From the NCBI GenBank assembly GCA_963070105.1, contig OY718807.1, forward strand, positions 10,044,483 to 10,108,482: DNA of 64,000 bases, read 5' to 3'. The stretch's first letter is position 1, and every line of letters begins with the position of its first letter. The stretch comes from Litomosoides sigmodontis. Its lineage: Eukaryota; Nematoda; Chromadorea; Rhabditida; Onchocercidae. Below the pieces are notes generated by a model. That model was not told where the DNA came from. It worked only from the letters and a program-made list of their open reading frames with translations, and made no database searches. This document shows, in pieces, positions 25,395-38,500 of the stretch. Both the position numbers and the translations under genes were made by a program.

Positions 25395-27751
25395 ATGGAC
25401 TTACTCTCTCAGCTGGTTGAAACGTCAGCGTGCAAACAAGGGTCGGATGAAGCTGACCATGAAGAGACCACCGATATTGCCGCTTCTACTATTCGCTTGA
25501 ACGAAGACGAAGGATTAAAAATGACGGAAGCGGGTGTGAACATAGAAAAAGCAGATGCAGTTTGTAAGAAGGAAGAGCCAAATTTGGAACACTGTGATTC
25601 ACTCAAGTTTGGAATTGTGGAAAGCTTCATGTTGAAGGTTTTGCTTTTTTCTTTAATCTTCCGAAATCTTTTGACTGGGAGCCGTGGCTCACAAAAAGAT
25701 TGCCGAAAAATCCGAAAGTGAATAAAAGTTGTAAGGATAGTGATGAAGATTGAATCTTTCCAAGATAAGATTGCTCGGCTCGTTCTTTCTTCATCCATAT
25801 AGTACTTCAGCTGGCACCGAACACAGACGTTCAAATTTTCCGCTCAAAAAAAGGTTTTGAAAAATTGGCATACGAAGGATTTTTGTACAATTTGGATAAG
25901 CGCCATCAGAAATATGTGCTATGGCGATGCGAAATGAGCAAGAAACCGGGATACAAGTGCAGTGGTCGAGTTCGGATGACGGAAGATTCCCTCGATGTAA
26001 AGTTCAATGTTCTCCTCAACATTCTTCCACTCAAACGACGGTTTAAGTTCTAGAGTTCTGCGTCGCCCCTCACTCACCAGCAAAGCAGTGTTGTTGGGCT
26101 TGTGTAGCATCTCAAAATCAAGACTTACGTTTAATTCATTTTCTTTTCAATTATAATAACTTAATAGTTCAAGTGTTGCTAATAGTGAAATAAAGCAGGT
26201 GGATATTAAACTTGAAGCCTGAAAAGAAATGAAGTTTGTCTACTGTAAAGACATATCAAAACTGGAAGCGGGTAGGTAGTCCAGCCCACAAATTACTTGC
26301 GTGTAAAACCGTACATCTCAGTATCGTTAGCAGCACTGCAATAAAATTACTGCTTGTGCTATTTTTCTTAGTCAAGGTTTGGTCGTACAAGCTACCGATA
26401 GCGTTTGGTTGCATGCAAACTTACTTTTAGATGTACAGCGCACATTCGCATCCACCAAATCCCTTAAAAGTAGTCGCAGATATACTTAAGGCGCGGCTGT
26501 ATGCTGCTGCTGAAGATCCAACTAATAGCTCAAAATATTTATACCATGAAGCTCTTCATCTGGCGTCATTCGCCGGCTCTTCAGGTAATACAGATTAACG
26601 AAATATTCAAGTTTACCAGGTGAAAAGCGCTGAATAGACATGGGGTGCTAGGTTCCTATTTGGTATAAAACTTGTTGCTCTCCAACTCCTTAGTGGATAA
26701 CCTATCGGATGTGGTTGCGAATTAATTTCAGGAAGCTCACGAGTGCTATCCCTCTCTCAAGTTGCTTTATTTGCTAGTTAAGCAATCAGCTATTTGTACA
26801 ATGTTTTGTTTGTTTCCTGCAGTGGAACGGAATTTCTAGCTCCACAGCTCCCACAGGTCTCACGTCTGTCAGCCGTGATACCACCTGTCCGCTTCTTTAA
26901 AGCGTTTCCTTGAAGAGAAAACATAGTAATATCATAAGACTCAACACGTATTTTTCACCCCTGCTTGCTAGCTTTTCCTTTACTCCTGAATATATATCGC
27001 CAGCTGACCTGGTTGGCACCAGATGATTGTTTTCGCAAGCCTGCCATTCAGCGGTCTCCTTGACATATTTTAGTTGTAGGTTTACCGAAGCTTGGTTCAA
27101 TGCAACGGGTGATCAGTCGGAAGCGACGTCATACGCAAAAGTTACTAGAAGAAAGCTTAAATCCTGCTTCATCAGTTCATGATTCAAGCAATATCCCCTC
27201 CACATCAACGTCAAGCAACCGGAGTTGCTCCGTTAACAATCTTTTGCAAACCGCCGAACAACTACATTTCCTTTTTGCTCCCTCGGGAGGTAAAACTCGT
27301 GGTTTTTGTCATCAAGATAGCGAGACAGATCTTGGAACAAATGGAGGAGCTTTTACAATGAAAGACTCATTAATTAACCGATTTCAATGCATGAAATATT
27401 TGAAAGATATTCTCCACAAGATATGGGTGCTCATTACAATATTTATTATTACACCTGCATATTTAACATTATGATATTTGTTACAACATCTACCAGGTAC
27501 CTCAACGTTGGCATATTTTTGAAGGATTCAAGGAAGTTGGATTCAAATATACTGAAGATATGAGTACTGATAATAATCCTAACGATTTGAGTAATGCGAA
27601 GAAATCAAGGAAAAGTAAGGATGGGGACAACGAACTTAAAACCTCCGTGTTTGGCGATGCAGGCATATCCCATAAAAGATTGGAATGTCCTTTCAAGCCT
27701 TCGGTTAATCATTCTTGTATATTTTTTCCAAGTATTTTTTTGGATAAATAA
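25395..27751 (+). CDS. FLYWCH-type zinc-finger protein
   Basis: Five exons, 25395-25637, 25811-25996, 26431-26584, 27074-27426 and 27497-27751, join in phase to 396 residues. FLYWCH fingers bind DNA in transcription factors and also occur near transposases; nematode FLH proteins repress microRNA genes. The finger spans about residues 86-152: IFRSKKGFEKLAYEGFLYNL, then LWRCEM, a cysteine in YKCSGRVRM, and the His pair of AHSHPPNP, matching the C2H2 pattern. The tryptophan-cysteine of the name is kept as WRC. An intron separates the second cysteine from the histidines. The first 81 residues are acidic and low in structure; the section after the finger is basic (VISRKRRHTQK) then Ser-rich; the last exon has QRWHIFEGFKEVGFKY and a Lys-rich stretch. 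No transposase domain is visible, so a regulatory protein is more likely than a transposon relic. Which FLYWCH paralogue it is cannot be told. Confidence 0.85.
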
Positions 27752-27752
27752 A
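27747..27752 (+). terminator. AATAAA overlapping the FLYWCH stop codon
   Basis: The last codons read GAT AAA TAA followed by A, so an AATAAA hexamer covers the stop. If used, the 3' UTR would be very short, as happens in upstream genes of nematode operons. Other AT-rich signals further on cannot be excluded. Confidence 0.35.
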
Positions 27753-28110
27753 TAGATTTTATATTAAAGCTACTACCTCCCTTTACCACTGCTTTCTACG
27801 TGTCAGATTTTTATGAGTTAATATGTTGTACTTATTTTTGAGATTATATCATAATTTTTTTTAAAAAAGCTTGAATCATTTAGTGATAAAATTTCACTTG
27901 ATCAGAACATATTATTTGACTTATCACTGTTAGGGCAAAATTGATTTTCTTTTCGCAATTTGCATTGCGAACCTGTTTGAATTAAAGAAGGAATTATTGC
28001 GTTTTGAGCTTGTCATATTATTTTTCCTCTACCACGATTTCTATCAGATGATGGATCTCTTTGATACATCGCAAACATTCATGAAACTCATTTCAAGAAC
28101 TTTTTCTATT

Positions 28111-28115
28111 TTCAG
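28111..28115 (+). promoter_or_regulatory. Candidate trans-splice acceptor of kynureninase
   Basis: TTTTTCTATTTTCAG ends 12 bases before the kynureninase ATG at 28128, with a pyrimidine tract and no upstream coding exon fitting the family. It may receive a spliced leader, possibly as a downstream operon gene. Confidence 0.5.
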
Positions 28116-28127
28116 AGAAGTAAGCGA

Positions 28128-31100
28128 ATGGAAATCCAAATTCATTTACAACGCGTTGCTCAAAATATCGGCATATCAGATCTTACTTCATTCGATCTTG
28201 CAGAAGCATTGGATGATGCGGATCCACTGAAATTTCTGCGTAATGAATTTGCTTATCCGAAAATGAAAACTTTACCATATGGTAAGTTATTTCATTGGAA
28301 ATTTCCAAACATTGAAATTTTGAATGAGATGGGGGTTTATATCGTGAACTTATTTATGTTGATAATTTCCAGAAATTTGTTAAATTAAATTGGACAGCAG
28401 TTTGCTATGCTGTGTTGTAGGGCTTATTTCCAACAAAATTTGTGCTGAACTAATAGTAAAATTTCAAAGGCGTGGAAGTAAACAAACGTCATTTCACGTC
28501 TTCGCAATACAGAGCTCTCATGGTTTGATTGTCTCCATAGGACTATTAGTGATCGAATGTATCTTTATTTCAGTTGACTTATTATTAGTGAACGCTAACG
28601 ATGATGCCATTTACATGTGTGGTAATTCGTTAGGACTAATGCCGAAAAATACAAAACGTCTTATGGATGAACAGTTTGAGAAGTGGGCCAACATGTAAGT
28701 ATGTGTTATTCACCAACGATCTTCATCTGCTGGATTATATGTGACAATTCCGGATTTTTTAATCGATCTTGTTTCTCGATTAGAATTTGATACAAAAAGA
28801 TATGCTCATAAAATTTTAACAAAAAATTGGAAACTTACGTCATGTTTGAATCGTTATGTTTCCTTTTTCGTCTTCTGCTCAGTGATATTTAATTTAAGGG
28901 GTGTTTTTGGGCATTTGCAAGAACCATTGGCATGGGCAGAAAGTGATGAATCAATATTGGATAGTATTGCCGGCTTGGTTGGAGCCCAACGAGCAGAAGT
29001 AGCTTTGATGAATAGTTTAACTATCAATTTGCATATTTTGTTGGTAAGTGATAATTAGGCGAAGTCAAGGACTCTCGATCCTTTTAAAAGATATAACTCG
29101 TAACTAACTTGCTATTAATCTGTAGTTCCTACATTATGTCGTTTTGAATTTATTTTCACTCAGGCTTTTTTTTTCCGTCATCGTCACTGACAGCGCAGCC
29201 AGAAGTCCTTTTTTCTACAAGGCATATCTTTTTCATGATATACTAGCAGTCTAGAATTTTTTTTGTTATAGGCAGCTTTTTATAAGCCTACTCCAGAGCG
29301 CTATAAAATCTTAATAGAATCAAAAGCATTTCCCTCAGATCATTACGCCATCGAGTCGCAAATTCGTTTAAAAGGATTTACTGTTGAAGAAAGTTTAGTC
29401 TGTGTGCAACCGCGAGATGTAAGTTCTTGTATGTATATGTTCGAGTATTAAAGAACTGATATAGACCTATAACATAATACTAGTCCTTCATAATCTACCT
29501 TACATACAAAAGGTAGATTCAAGATCAGCGTACTTGGATTTCTCTCGTTAGATGTAACGTGCTCAGTTCAAATATCTTGATAATAAAGTAACGAAAATAA
29601 TAAAGCGATATGTTGTTTTTAGCTGCTTAATGTTATTCATGTTTAGTGCATTCATATTTAGGGGGCGTAGGTTTTAGATTTCTGTTATTTATTTAGTCTG
29701 AAACATTCACAAAGATTTCATTCACTGTTCTGTAGGATGATGACTGTATTCGAAACGACGATATTATAGAGCTGATTGAAGAACAAGGCGATACAATAGC
29801 ATTGATTTGGTTCAGCGCTATTCATTACTATACGGGTCAACTCTTCGATGTGAAGAAAATAACCAAAGCTGGGCATGATAAGGCAAGTGTTCCAATTTTT
29901 CTTTCAATTTTATCTCATATCATTAACAGCTTCCAGTTTATGGTAAATTTATATTGCTTAAATCACGTCTAGCATGAAATCATGCCACTATACTTATTTT
30001 TTATTGAAATAATACGAATAAACATCTGAATTCGATTTTTATTTCTCTATTTTTAGGGATGCCTTGTTGGCTGGAATTTAGCACATGCATTTGCAAATGT
30101 TCCGTTATCGCTGCATGAATGGGATGTTGATTTTGCCTGTTGGTGTACCTATAAGTACAGTTGTTCTGGTGCTGGTGGTATTGGTGGCTTTTTCGTGCAC
30201 AAACGTTTTGAAAGTGACAAACGCGAAAGGATGATTGGTTGGTGGGGACACAAAAAAGAGACGCGTTTCATCATGGATAATCGTCAGTTTCAGATTTATA
30301 ACATTAAGTCTCCCTTTATCCCAATTTTATTTCAACTGGTCTTCCTACAATAAGGTATTTTTGATCGCGAATCCTATATCTACAATCACCAACCATGAAA
30401 TCTCTATATTGCCATCATCAAATCCTTCAGTAATTTCAAGACTGTGCTTTATTGCGCACTCAATTTTAGATAAAAGTGAAAATTAAAAAATTAAAATTCC
30501 AACGGACTTTTACCTCAATCCAGAAGTAATGTTTTAAGCATGTTGGCCTTGAAACGATGCAAAACATATTATTTCCAGAATTGGATTTGGACACTGGTGC
30601 AGCAGGTTATCGTATTAGTAACCCGCCGATGATGCTTATAGTTCCATTAATTGCTTTTTTACAAGTAATATTGATTTCTGTTGTAATGCATCATACGTTT
30701 TAGTTTTGAAGAAAAAATTCCATTAGGTAATGATATTCATTTCAGTCAAAAATTGAATTAAATAATGTTATGAATGTTATAAATGCAATTAAATAATATA
30801 AATAATGTCACAAATGCATTATTAAATAATGTTGCATTGTTATAAATATGAGATTAAGTAATGTTATAAATATAATGTAATTTATAATGGTGCTTTTATA
30901 GAGCCAAAACTATTTTTTTCACATCTGAAAGAGTTTGTATTAGATACCAACTTCATTTGTTAGCATTGCACAGATTCAGAATTGGGCAATAAAGCAGATA
31001 ATCTATTATAATTGACAATTGTTTGACTCGGTTAGCAAAAACGAAGTTTGGTCGTGCCTTTATTTATAGGTGTTTTCGAAAACAACAATGCAAGATTTAC

Positions 31101-31740
31101 GAAAAAAATCTATGTTGCTTACCGGTTATTTGGAATATCTAATCAATCATTTCCTTAGTCCATCTTCGCTAAATCGGAGAACTAAAAAGGTAATTTTTAT
31201 TTCATACATTAATATTTGCTCGTGCAAGCCATCTGAACACTTATTTATTTTTCGTGCAACCATTCATGATTTTTCAATCAATTCTTCAGTTTAATCATAT
31301 GGTCCTCGAATTGAATACGTGGACTTCATAAATCATTTTCTTCTGCCTTCGTTTCATTATTTCAGGTGATGTGTACAATTATGACACCATCAGATCCTGA
31401 GCAACGTGGATGCCAGCTTTCGCTAAAATTTAATACTGACATGTCGCTTGTATACGACGAATTACTTAGAAGAGGTGTAGCGGTATGTTCGACATAAATT
31501 ATGCATAAAGTTTTTAAGAAGTTTCTTTTCTCCTTAAGTATTCCTTTGAAAGATAGTCTTTTTTTCATAACTGTTTGCAGAATGATCCAAAAATTTTCTG
31601 CTTTTTAGGTTGATAAACGGTATCCCGATGTAATACGTGTGACACCAGTACATTTATATAATAGTTATACCGACGTTTACCGTTTCATGCGGGCATTGCT
31701 GGATTCATTGATCGTTGTCGAAGGTGATCGTGAGAAATAA
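28128..31740 (+). CDS. flu-2: Kynureninase (L-kynurenine hydrolase)
   Basis: Ten exons: 28128-28281, 28574-28694, 28899-29043, 29272-29418, 29736-29882, 30057-30282, 30579-30664, 31070-31189, 31366-31482 and 31609-31740. Phases agree and give 464 residues, the usual full length. The cytosolic PLP enzyme cleaves kynurenine or 3-hydroxykynurenine to anthranilate or 3-hydroxyanthranilate plus alanine in tryptophan catabolism. Seen in order: [33 protein letters not shown] for phosphate binding; [52 protein letters not shown]; the cofactor lysine in [77 protein letters not shown]. All active-site blocks are intact. Intron 5 has a GC donor (AAG|GCAAGTG), needed for the sequence KAGHDK-GCLVGW. Intron 2 ends in TTTAAG rather than TTTCAG. 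ATG 28128 is the only start giving the family N-terminus. Confidence 0.96.
30746..30890. repeat. Degenerate AT-rich tandem repeat in kynureninase intron 7
   Basis: Units built on AAATAATGTTATAAATG recur imperfectly about six times between the exons ending at 30664 and starting at 31070. Confidence 0.6.
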
Positions 31741-31856
31741 TTTTTACCTTATACGTGGGAAAACTGTGATTGTATTTACCTATTCAGAAATTGCTTATTT
31801 CTCATTTCTAAGAATCTCTTTTATGTAGGGGAGAAAAATATACAGTTTTTTTTTAT

Positions 31857-31862
31857 AATAAA
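31857..31862 (+). terminator. Likely poly(A) signal of kynureninase
   Basis: First AATAAA on the coding strand after the stop at 31738-31740, 117 bases downstream. Confidence 0.5.
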
Positions 31863-32521
31863 CGTTATCAGAATTTGTTAATGAAAATTCGGATGCGAAG
31901 TATGTAAATTTCATAATGTACGCAAATAATAACTTGGATCAGTGATAGTCATAAGATTTTTCTCGTTTAACAGTTGGAAAGTTTGTTTGGTCGGTTTTTA
32001 TAAAATACTGCACACGCTCTGAAAACGCTAACTGAACTAAAGTAAGTGGAATTTATAAAGAATCAATATCAAATGCATAAGTGAAGGTCTGCAGCTAATT
32101 TTTACTACATATATATTCTTTTTTGTTGAAGATAGGTATTGTGCTTTTACAGCCAATATTGTAATGTGGGAATTATGCTTCGTTGAAACCATTTGGCGCC
32201 ATCTGGCGGCTAACCAACTTTAATTGATTAGGATGACACGTGGAATTCTTTTATATCGATGAAAAGGGTATAATAATCATATTAGGAAATGTAATTTTGG
32301 TAGCAGATGTTGTTAGGTAAACGAGTGTAGGAAAACGAATCCGTCCGGACAGTATGATAATAAATTTTAGTTTTAGGTGAGCATGGAAATTTAGGAATTC
32401 GAGGAGGGTTAATTCTTATCTGCTATATTATGCTGTATATAATCGACAATTTATTAGCATCCCATTCTAGGAAATAAGTAAATTTGTGCGGAAATTACAT
32501 CAATTGAAGTTTAGCCATGCC

Positions 32522-32550
32522 AATTGTACCCTTTAATCTTCGGTACAATT
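32522..32550. repeat. Short perfect inverted repeat
   Basis: AATTGTACC at 32522-32530 pairs with GGTACAATT at 32542-32550 across 11 bases. It lies 780 bases past the kynureninase stop. Could be a chance hairpin. Confidence 0.5.
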
Positions 32551-35500
32551 CTTATCATGAAGTTTCGCGGTGCGTTAAGCAGTTCCTCCTATTTTTTATA
32601 GATCAGGATGAAAAAGTGTGGATGATTGTAAGTTTCATACGCATTACTAACATTGGGCATGAAATTTGTCCATATTAATTGTATCGAAAATCACTGAACG
32701 CTAAATCTATTGGTGGTAATGTGTAATGTCTGTAAAATGTGCAAAAATGTGTAGGTTTTTTGAAGCAGAAAATTGTGGGGGAAAATAATATGAAGGAATG
32801 GGAATATTCAAGTTAAGGCTGTTTTAATGCTTTGAAGAAACCGAAATCAGATTGATTATATTTACTTTGTTATGCAAGTTTTTTTCGCACTGCTAACAGT
32901 AAAAGTTCACTCGAAAAGGGAAAGTAAACGGGCAACTTGAAGGATTCCTTGGTTGCTTGTGGGAAGAGATAGTAAAATCTATAAGTAACTGAAGCTCGAG
33001 ACGAAGTGCATATTGTTTGCCAGAGCATTGTTGTCTGAAATTTCTGCATAATAATTTAGATGGCGCTGTAGAGAAGCGGAAGACTTAGGGAGAGACAAAA
33101 ACGGCAAATCAATCATAAAATTTTTGTGGAGATTCGGCCTTCGTTAAATTTTTAAAACTGGATACCGTTGGGCAGTCACACTTTTACGCGCGCTTTACGT
33201 CTCTTCAGATTTTGTTGCATTGCGTTTTCGATGAAAAATATCATCTTCGTTCTTGAAGGAAATGAGTCTTTTGCAGTTCATTTTTGTTTTAATAATGTTT
33301 TGTTTTGCTGCTTGTCTTGCCTTGTGGTGTATGGCACGTTTGTAGCAATCTGTTCCGACATTTCCGCAGTCAAAAAGAAGTAAGGTGTGCTGCTGAATGT
33401 GTTGCGTTGAAACACGGTTGATTTGGTAATGTGCTGCTCCTACGACCACTGGCCGTCGTCGTCATCCATCAATCAGTCTGGTAATTCAGGAGGAGCATTT
33501 CGATGGCCCGATGGATCCTTGTCCCATGCGAAAAGAAAACATTGAACATATACTGGGTCGCACCCATCTAATTGTTAAGAATAGTAACAGACCCAAATGA
33601 GTCGAAACAAACTTCTTTAGCCCACAACACCAAAAGGTGTGGACAAGGCTCAGGCAACCACTAAATATTTGTTACCAGAATGCCGGCCGATATCAATATT
33701 GGTACACTGAAAGAAGCCTATCAAATCGAATCATCCCATCGAAACCCAAACTTTGGAAGATAAGATGATGAATAAGATTTGAAGACAAAATTTGTTTCGA
33801 TCTACAAATGAAAATATGTAAATTTTTAATTAAATGGGAAACATGTCGTAATAGTTAGGAAAGAAGCAGGCTGGATGAGAGATCACATCCGTTTGGTGCT
33901 TGCAAAATATGAAACTGATGAAAATATTAGCATCGCTGTTGAATGAAGGAGGGCAAGGTTGGTGTGGGACAGGGTAATAGTCTGGATGTCGGATGTCGGA
34001 TGCTGGATGAAGGAGAGGAAGAAACAGATTCTTTCTCTCTCCTCTTTTGATTGAGGAATTTCTTGCTCGAACGAAAGGAAGCGGAAGGAATGAAAGCTGC
34101 TTCCCATTCTTATTTCAATGTAACATGCTTCTTATGAAATTTCCATTCAGCACAAGTTGCCATCATAGAAATAAATGAAAAAGAAATACGTAAGGAAAGT
34201 TTTTAGCTTTTTTTTTCGAAAAACATTTTTTGTTGCATAAATCATTTGTTAATTTTTCCTCCCTCTCTTTTCATGTTTTTTACGTTTCAGAGAGAAGAAA
34301 TATTCCTGGATGGTTGGAGCAACAAGCTGATACATAGTCGGATTTCATAATTTATGCAGAATTTCCTTACTTACACCACCTTTTTCACGTCTCTTCTTCC
34401 AAAAATGTTCATACCTCTCTGCTTTCTCATAAAAAGTTAAAAACCTTCGGTTGCGCTCAGTGGGAGAAATGGCTGGAATGGCAACTTAATGAATGTTGAA
34501 ATGGTCGTGAACTACGTGTTCCTGATGCTGAATGTTGCTGCCGGACATGAACCACCTGAAGAAGGTCCACAGTGCTAGTGCCAGCTGTCTGTCTGGCTAA
34601 CACTCCAATCCACCAGATGTTAACATTTTTAACGGCTGAAAAGCATATGGCAAAAAATGAATAAACAAGTAAATTAATGTCTTTTGCTCAGAATCTCATC
34701 TGATAGCCATTTATTTCCAGTTAAATGTAAAGGAAAATGTTGTGAGGGAGAGAGTTTTCCAAGTACCGTAGTGTAATCTCACAACTCATTTCCTCCACAA
34801 TCTCTCACAAGTGCAGCAGTTTCAGTTCCTCTGTGATAATTTTTCGAAAATGCCATTTTTGGCACTTCCTCTCTTCTTATCACTTCCACCTTATCTTTTC
34901 AGCCTTTTCCTTTTGGAAGCTTTCCAGTAGACAATGAGAAGTAGCACGACGCCCGCAAGGAAGCCTAGAAATGCACACAGGACGAAGGTCATTTGTATTT
35001 ACGCATGCCGCAAAGCATCCTTTGGTGTGCACAAGAACCACTTCCCTATCTCTTTTTTAGTGGCACAACCTCAAATGAGAAAGGCAATCTTCAAGGAGAA
35101 TTTTGAAGTTTCTCTCATCCTCAATTTAACTGAGGTTCATCGTCTCCCCTGTTTCTTTCTCAAAGGGTCTCCTTGCGAGAGGACCGTATGCAAGCAACGC
35201 TTACCTTTTTTTGAAAAGCTTTATCAAATATCACTTTTCCAGTGTTCCGGTAAAGTGTTGGAGCGTTAACATTGTACTCTCCTAGTTTCCATCCGCTTTT
35301 TCCCTTCATTTTTCTAAGAAGCTCTATTTCAACACACCTATACCTCAGTACCACTTTTGCGCTTGACACTCCTTGACATCAAATTTTATCGTCTTTCCAT
35401 GTTCTTCTCTCTCCTATTTTTTTGAATTGCGAATTTTAAACTTTTAAAGAGTGGGAAAGCCGAGAGAAACTTAAGGAAGGAAGGTTGTAAAAATCGATAA

Positions 35501-38500
35501 GATCTCAGCATTGAGTCACAGTGAGATTGTTGCATCTGCATATCGTGTATCTTGCAATCGCTTTCGGCTTTCGACATCTAAACAAAGGCAACTGCTTACG
35601 TCATTTACGAGCTTTTTTGGCAGTTAACTGATTGATTTCATAAGTGTAATTTCACAAGGTTGTGAGTCAGTCTGCCAACAAAGTTACATTAACCTTGATC
35701 ATTTGAATGCAACAAGCTTACTTAACCATCACTGTGTGCTGTAACTCGTACTCTTCATGGTAACGCCCACACACGACGGTATATAAACTGACTTAGCTAG
35801 CGGAACCCTTTCCTTCTTTGCCTTCTCCATGATTTCATTACTCATCACTCACTCATCCCTCTTTATCCATTTTTGACTAAACTATTTCAACACTTTCTCA
35901 ACCTCAGCTACTCCTTTGTGGCAGCGACGCCGCACATCCTCAATCTCACGGAGAAGCAACGCGACAAGTTGCACCTTAGCTTTCCTTACTTCTGCTGAAT
36001 TCCCAATCCTCAATTATTATCCCATTGCTTAACTTAAACCAACCAATTCCACCCAGTAAACCTTTCGATATTATCAAGTATTGTTGTGCACACAAATAAT
36101 CAAAGCCAAACGTTCACAACAAAGAGAGCATTAAAAGAGAAAATTTGAATTTTATTTGATAACGCCATGTGCAGTCTATTCCTTTTCCCACATATCTTGT
36201 CCTTAACTTTCGCTGGCATTAGTCATTTCATAAATAATACTTCACATTATGTTTTTTCAGTAATGCATGCTTGTTCTGATTACCGAAATTCTTCGACATA
36301 CGAATTTCCTTTTTTAAATTACAAGAAAATCAATACAAATTTTTGTTGTAAATAAAATGAAATTTCTGGAGCGATGGGCTATAAGCTTCCTTTTTGCATG
36401 TCTAATACTAAGAGGGGAAGCAGTCATTGACATGCTTCGGAGCCTTTCTTCCTTTTGTCGGAAAAAAAGTGGTTTTCATTATCGGATAATTAATTTCTAT
36501 TGTCAAAGGAAAGAACTCATATCTCTCCTTTAGGGAAAGATCGGATAGACTGCGTTATTGTGAAGCGCAGATAGACTTTGAAAAATGCATTTTTTCGTTG
36601 CTGAATTTTTGAAACGAATAGCGTCATTGCATTTATACTCCTCAAGTTTTCGTATTCTGCAAATAGTATGGCTCTATGCTACGAGGATGAAGACTAAACG
36701 AATTTTCAAGTGGAAAAGATGATGTAACGTGGAAATATAAAAAGAATATATTGGCCTTCAGAGGTTCGGCGGAATTGTCGTCTGGCACATCCATAAGAAA
36801 AGTCAGTTTAAGGGAAACCGACACAGTTTGATGTATCAGTAAAAATGAAGCCTGACTAGTGGAAATGAAAATTTGTGCCAAAGGGGTTTGTTGAATTACA
36901 ATTATAACTCGAATATTTTTCACTCATATAAAACCATTTTAAATAAAACTAAAAATTACGCCTTTTCCTGAATTTTCGAAGATAGCATTCAGAAAATTAT
37001 TCTACAAACAGTAGGGAAATTATTATTCTGAAGAAATAAATCACCAAGTACCAAAATGGCACTACTTCTTTTTAATTAGCCCGGATCTGGCGGATTTCGT
37101 CGCCGTTGCATTATCCAATACTGTTTAAAATTTTCAGTGGAATTTATTTCATGTCTCCTCCATTTTACACCACTGACACTTTGACAGTTTAAAAGCTGTT
37201 GAGCAACTTCTCATCATCCGTCTATCCCCGACGTCTCATTTTTAAGTAACCGCTTACGGAGAATTGCTCTTTGGCCTCTATCACGCAAAAAACCTTTGCT
37301 GTATCAACTGGTCGATGAAATGATTGCTTTGATAAAAGCAGTTTAGACGATGCTAAACTGCATCGTTTTCAGAAAGATATTATGCGGTGGATGGAAACAA
37401 ATGCAATTTGTTTAGTAGCAAATAAGTTTCGTGAAGTTACGTACGTGCTAGTATTGCATTTGATTTTTAAGTGTTTGATAATTCGGAGGTTTTTATTCGG
37501 CGAAAGTGCTCCTCCCAGCCCGAGTAATTATGTAGCAGCAAACCGTTCCTCCAGTAATTTCCGCTCCTTGCTGCCCCATTTGTGTCTCTCATTTCATTTG
37601 AGAAGCACCGATCATGCATATGTCAACTGATAAGCAATCATGATGCGATGGCAGCTGTCAGTCCGGTTCTAGTCCAAAAAAATTCGGAGATTTTACCACG
37701 CCCATAATCGCTAGTCGTTTAAGCATCTCCATTAACAATAATAATAACACAACGAGCAAAAAGCAAGCAATCCTATCAGAAGCTTTCTGTGGACTGTTGC
37801 TGTTGTTGTTTTGCTAACGGATTTTTCCCCCAAGACAATTGACACCTATTTATTTTGTTCTTCAGTGACGAATTTTTCCACGGGCACTATCGTCCGGAAG
37901 TGAATAGCTAGCTTCTCGGATGTGTCAGATCTTCTGTTTCTCAAATTTCCTCGCTCTTTCTGCTTCAGTGAATGAATGCATTCCGGCGGAGGTGTTTCAA
38001 TCTTCACACCTCCGAAAATACATCTTATGCCTTCTTCACAATAGCAATCTCCTTTCCCTCGAGTTGCAGCTCACTCCTCCAGTAAGTTCCGCAAACACAG
38101 TCCTCCTACCATTAAGTCTAAGTTTGCTTCTCATAAGATTGGTGAGTGCGTGCGCGAAAAGTTTTGCTTCTTGAATCCATAAGTAACATTTCGAAATGTC
38201 GGGACGACGTTCTGATTGACGGTTGACATTTGAAGAAGAAGGAATGGAAAAAATGTTAAAAGTTCCTTTTCTCCTTCCGCCCTGACTGCCACCGTCGTTT
38301 GGGAAAAGGTTTTGAGGACAGTGACTATCAAGTGAAGCCTACTTGCTATACACCAAACCTCACTCGTCACTATACCTCTTTTCGCCTGCTAAATCAACGA
38401 CATTTTCAAACAGGTTTGGCCTTATTATGAGGGAACAGCGACAGATTCGAACTGTGCCCACAAAATGCCAATTCAAATATATCTATCTATCTCACTGCTT

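Noticed and set aside
25395..27751. FLYWCH gene as a transposon relic
   Set aside because: No transposase domain, terminal repeats or target duplication seen; the exon-intron structure is intact.
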